Part shown: piece after piece, positions 5,761 to 6,377 of the stretch
Layout: each line of letters starts with the position of its first letter
How positions within the stretch are numbered: position 1 is the first letter of the stretch
Origin: an uncultured Pelagibacteraceae bacterium
Lineage (GTDB): Bacteria; Pseudomonadota; Alphaproteobacteria; Pelagibacterales; Pelagibacteraceae
Reading direction: 5' to 3'
Length of the DNA stretch: 6,377 bases
Assembly: GCA_913052435.1 (NCBI GenBank)
Contig: CAJXDV010000057.1
Span: forward strand, 1 to 6,377
Notes under the pieces: generated by a model
What the model was told of the DNA's origin: nothing
What the model saw: only the letters and a program-made list of their open reading frames with translations
Databases searched by the model: none
Position numbers and translations under genes: made by a program

Positions 5761-6377
5761 ATGATTAAAAAAGGAATTGTGCTAGCTGGAGGATATGGAA
5801 CGCGAATGAGCCCGCTCACAAAAGCGGTTAATAAACAACTCCTTCCGATTTATGATAAACCCTTAATTTACTATCCATTATCCATTTTAATGTTAGCAAA
5901 AATAAAAGATATCTTGATCATTGTAAACAGAAGTCAGTTAACACAATTTAAAAAAATTTTACCTGAGGGTAAGAACTTGGGTATTAAAATTACCTACGCT
6001 GAACAAAAATATCCAAGAGGTTTACCAGAAGCATTCATAATTGGAAAAAAATTTATTGGTTCTAACAATGTTGCAATGATACTTGGGGACAACTTCTTCT
6101 ATGGTCAAAATTTAACCAAAAAATTAAAAGAATGTACAAAATTAAAAACAGGGGCAAAAATATTTATTCATCCTGTAAGTGACCCATCGCATTATGGGGT
6201 GGTTAAAATTAATCAAAAAAACAAAATACTAAAAATTATAGAAAAGCCTAAAAAATACTTATCTAATTTAGCTATTACTGGACTATATTTCTTTGACAAT
6301 AACGTTATTAAATACGCTAGTAACTTGAAACCATCTAAAAGAAATGAAATTGAGATTGTTGATTTATTAAAAAAATA
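5761..6377 (+). CDS. rfbA: Glucose-1-phosphate thymidylyltransferase (3' partial)
   Basis: The first 205 codons are present, and the frame is open at the window end; family members are about 290 aa, so roughly the last third is missing. It joins dTTP and glucose-1-phosphate to give dTDP-glucose and pyrophosphate, supplying RfbB. Visible: nucleotide loop GIVLAGGYGTRM at 5-16; KQLLPIYDKPLIYYPL at 25-40; GLPEAFIIG at 87-95; LGDNFFYG at 108-115 with the metal-binding Asp110; YGVVKI at 145-150; IIEKP at 159-163; and TGLYFFDN at 173-180. Departures from the textbook enzyme: GGSGTRL is GGYGTRM, the base-recognition segment GLAQAF is GLPEAF (Gln to Glu at 90), and GELEIT is NEIEIV. Overall it still reads as RmlA rather than a UTP-glucose pyrophosphorylase, but the nucleotide preference deserves some caution. 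ATG start, 3 nt after rfbB. Also known as rmlA. Confidence 0.9.
   Translation, partial: MIKKGIVLAGGYGTRMSPLTKAVNKQLLPIYDKPLIYYPLSILMLAKIKDILIIVNRSQLTQFKKILPEGKNLGIKITYAEQKYPRGLPEAFIIGKKFIGSNNVAMILGDNFFYGQNLTKKLKECTKLKTGAKIFIHPVSDPSHYGVVKINQKNKILKIIEKPKKYLSNLAITGLYFFDNNVIKYASNLKPSKRNEIEIVDLLKK

Overview
The window is AT-rich (roughly 30% GC by eye), almost wholly coding, with very short intergenic gaps, weak or absent Shine-Dalgarno sequences and Lys/Ile/Asn-rich proteins. This points to a streamlined marine bacterium. The protein flavour (alphaproteobacterial-type MTA phosphorylase, compact overlapping genes) fits the SAR11/Pelagibacterales group best, but that assignment is an inference. No stretch over 300 bases lacks a gene, and I see no tRNA, rRNA, mobile element or CRISPR.

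Left part (1-3800), small-molecule metabolism. The window opens inside the C-terminal dehydrogenase half of what looks like a bifunctional class II aldolase/short-chain dehydrogenase (+ strand). Facing it is a three-gene minus-strand operon: mtnP (MTA phosphorylase), mtnA (methylthioribose-1-phosphate isomerase), then an MGMT/alkyltransferase-like protein whose acceptor Cys is replaced. These genes are joined by 1-nt and 4-nt overlaps. Divergent from mtnP across a gap of about 48 bp is apt (adenine phosphoribosyltransferase). Together mtnP, mtnA and apt salvage 5'-methylthioadenosine: adenine goes to AMP and the methylthioribose goes to methylthioribulose-1-phosphate. The later methionine-salvage enzymes are not in view. 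The aldolase/dehydrogenase at the left edge is a candidate for the next step, as in a DHAP shunt; this is a hypothesis.

Right part (3802-6377), cell-surface sugar synthesis. A family 2 glycosyltransferase (minus) ends one base from apt. It is divergent from rfbB (dTDP-glucose 4,6-dehydratase) and rfbA (glucose-1-phosphate thymidylyltransferase, cut by the window end). RfbA makes dTDP-glucose and RfbB converts it to dTDP-4-keto-6-deoxyglucose, the precursor of dTDP-rhamnose and related 6-deoxysugars. The glycosyltransferase probably adds such a sugar to a surface glycan. The 81-bp gap between the divergent genes carries three copies of a heptamer (ATCTAAT/ATTAGAT) and promoter-like elements.

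Most genes are ordinary family members. The points most worth a second look are the aldolase-dehydrogenase beside mtnA/mtnP, the acceptor-less alkyltransferase-like gene in the MTA operon, and the repeat-bearing divergent region upstream of rfbB.
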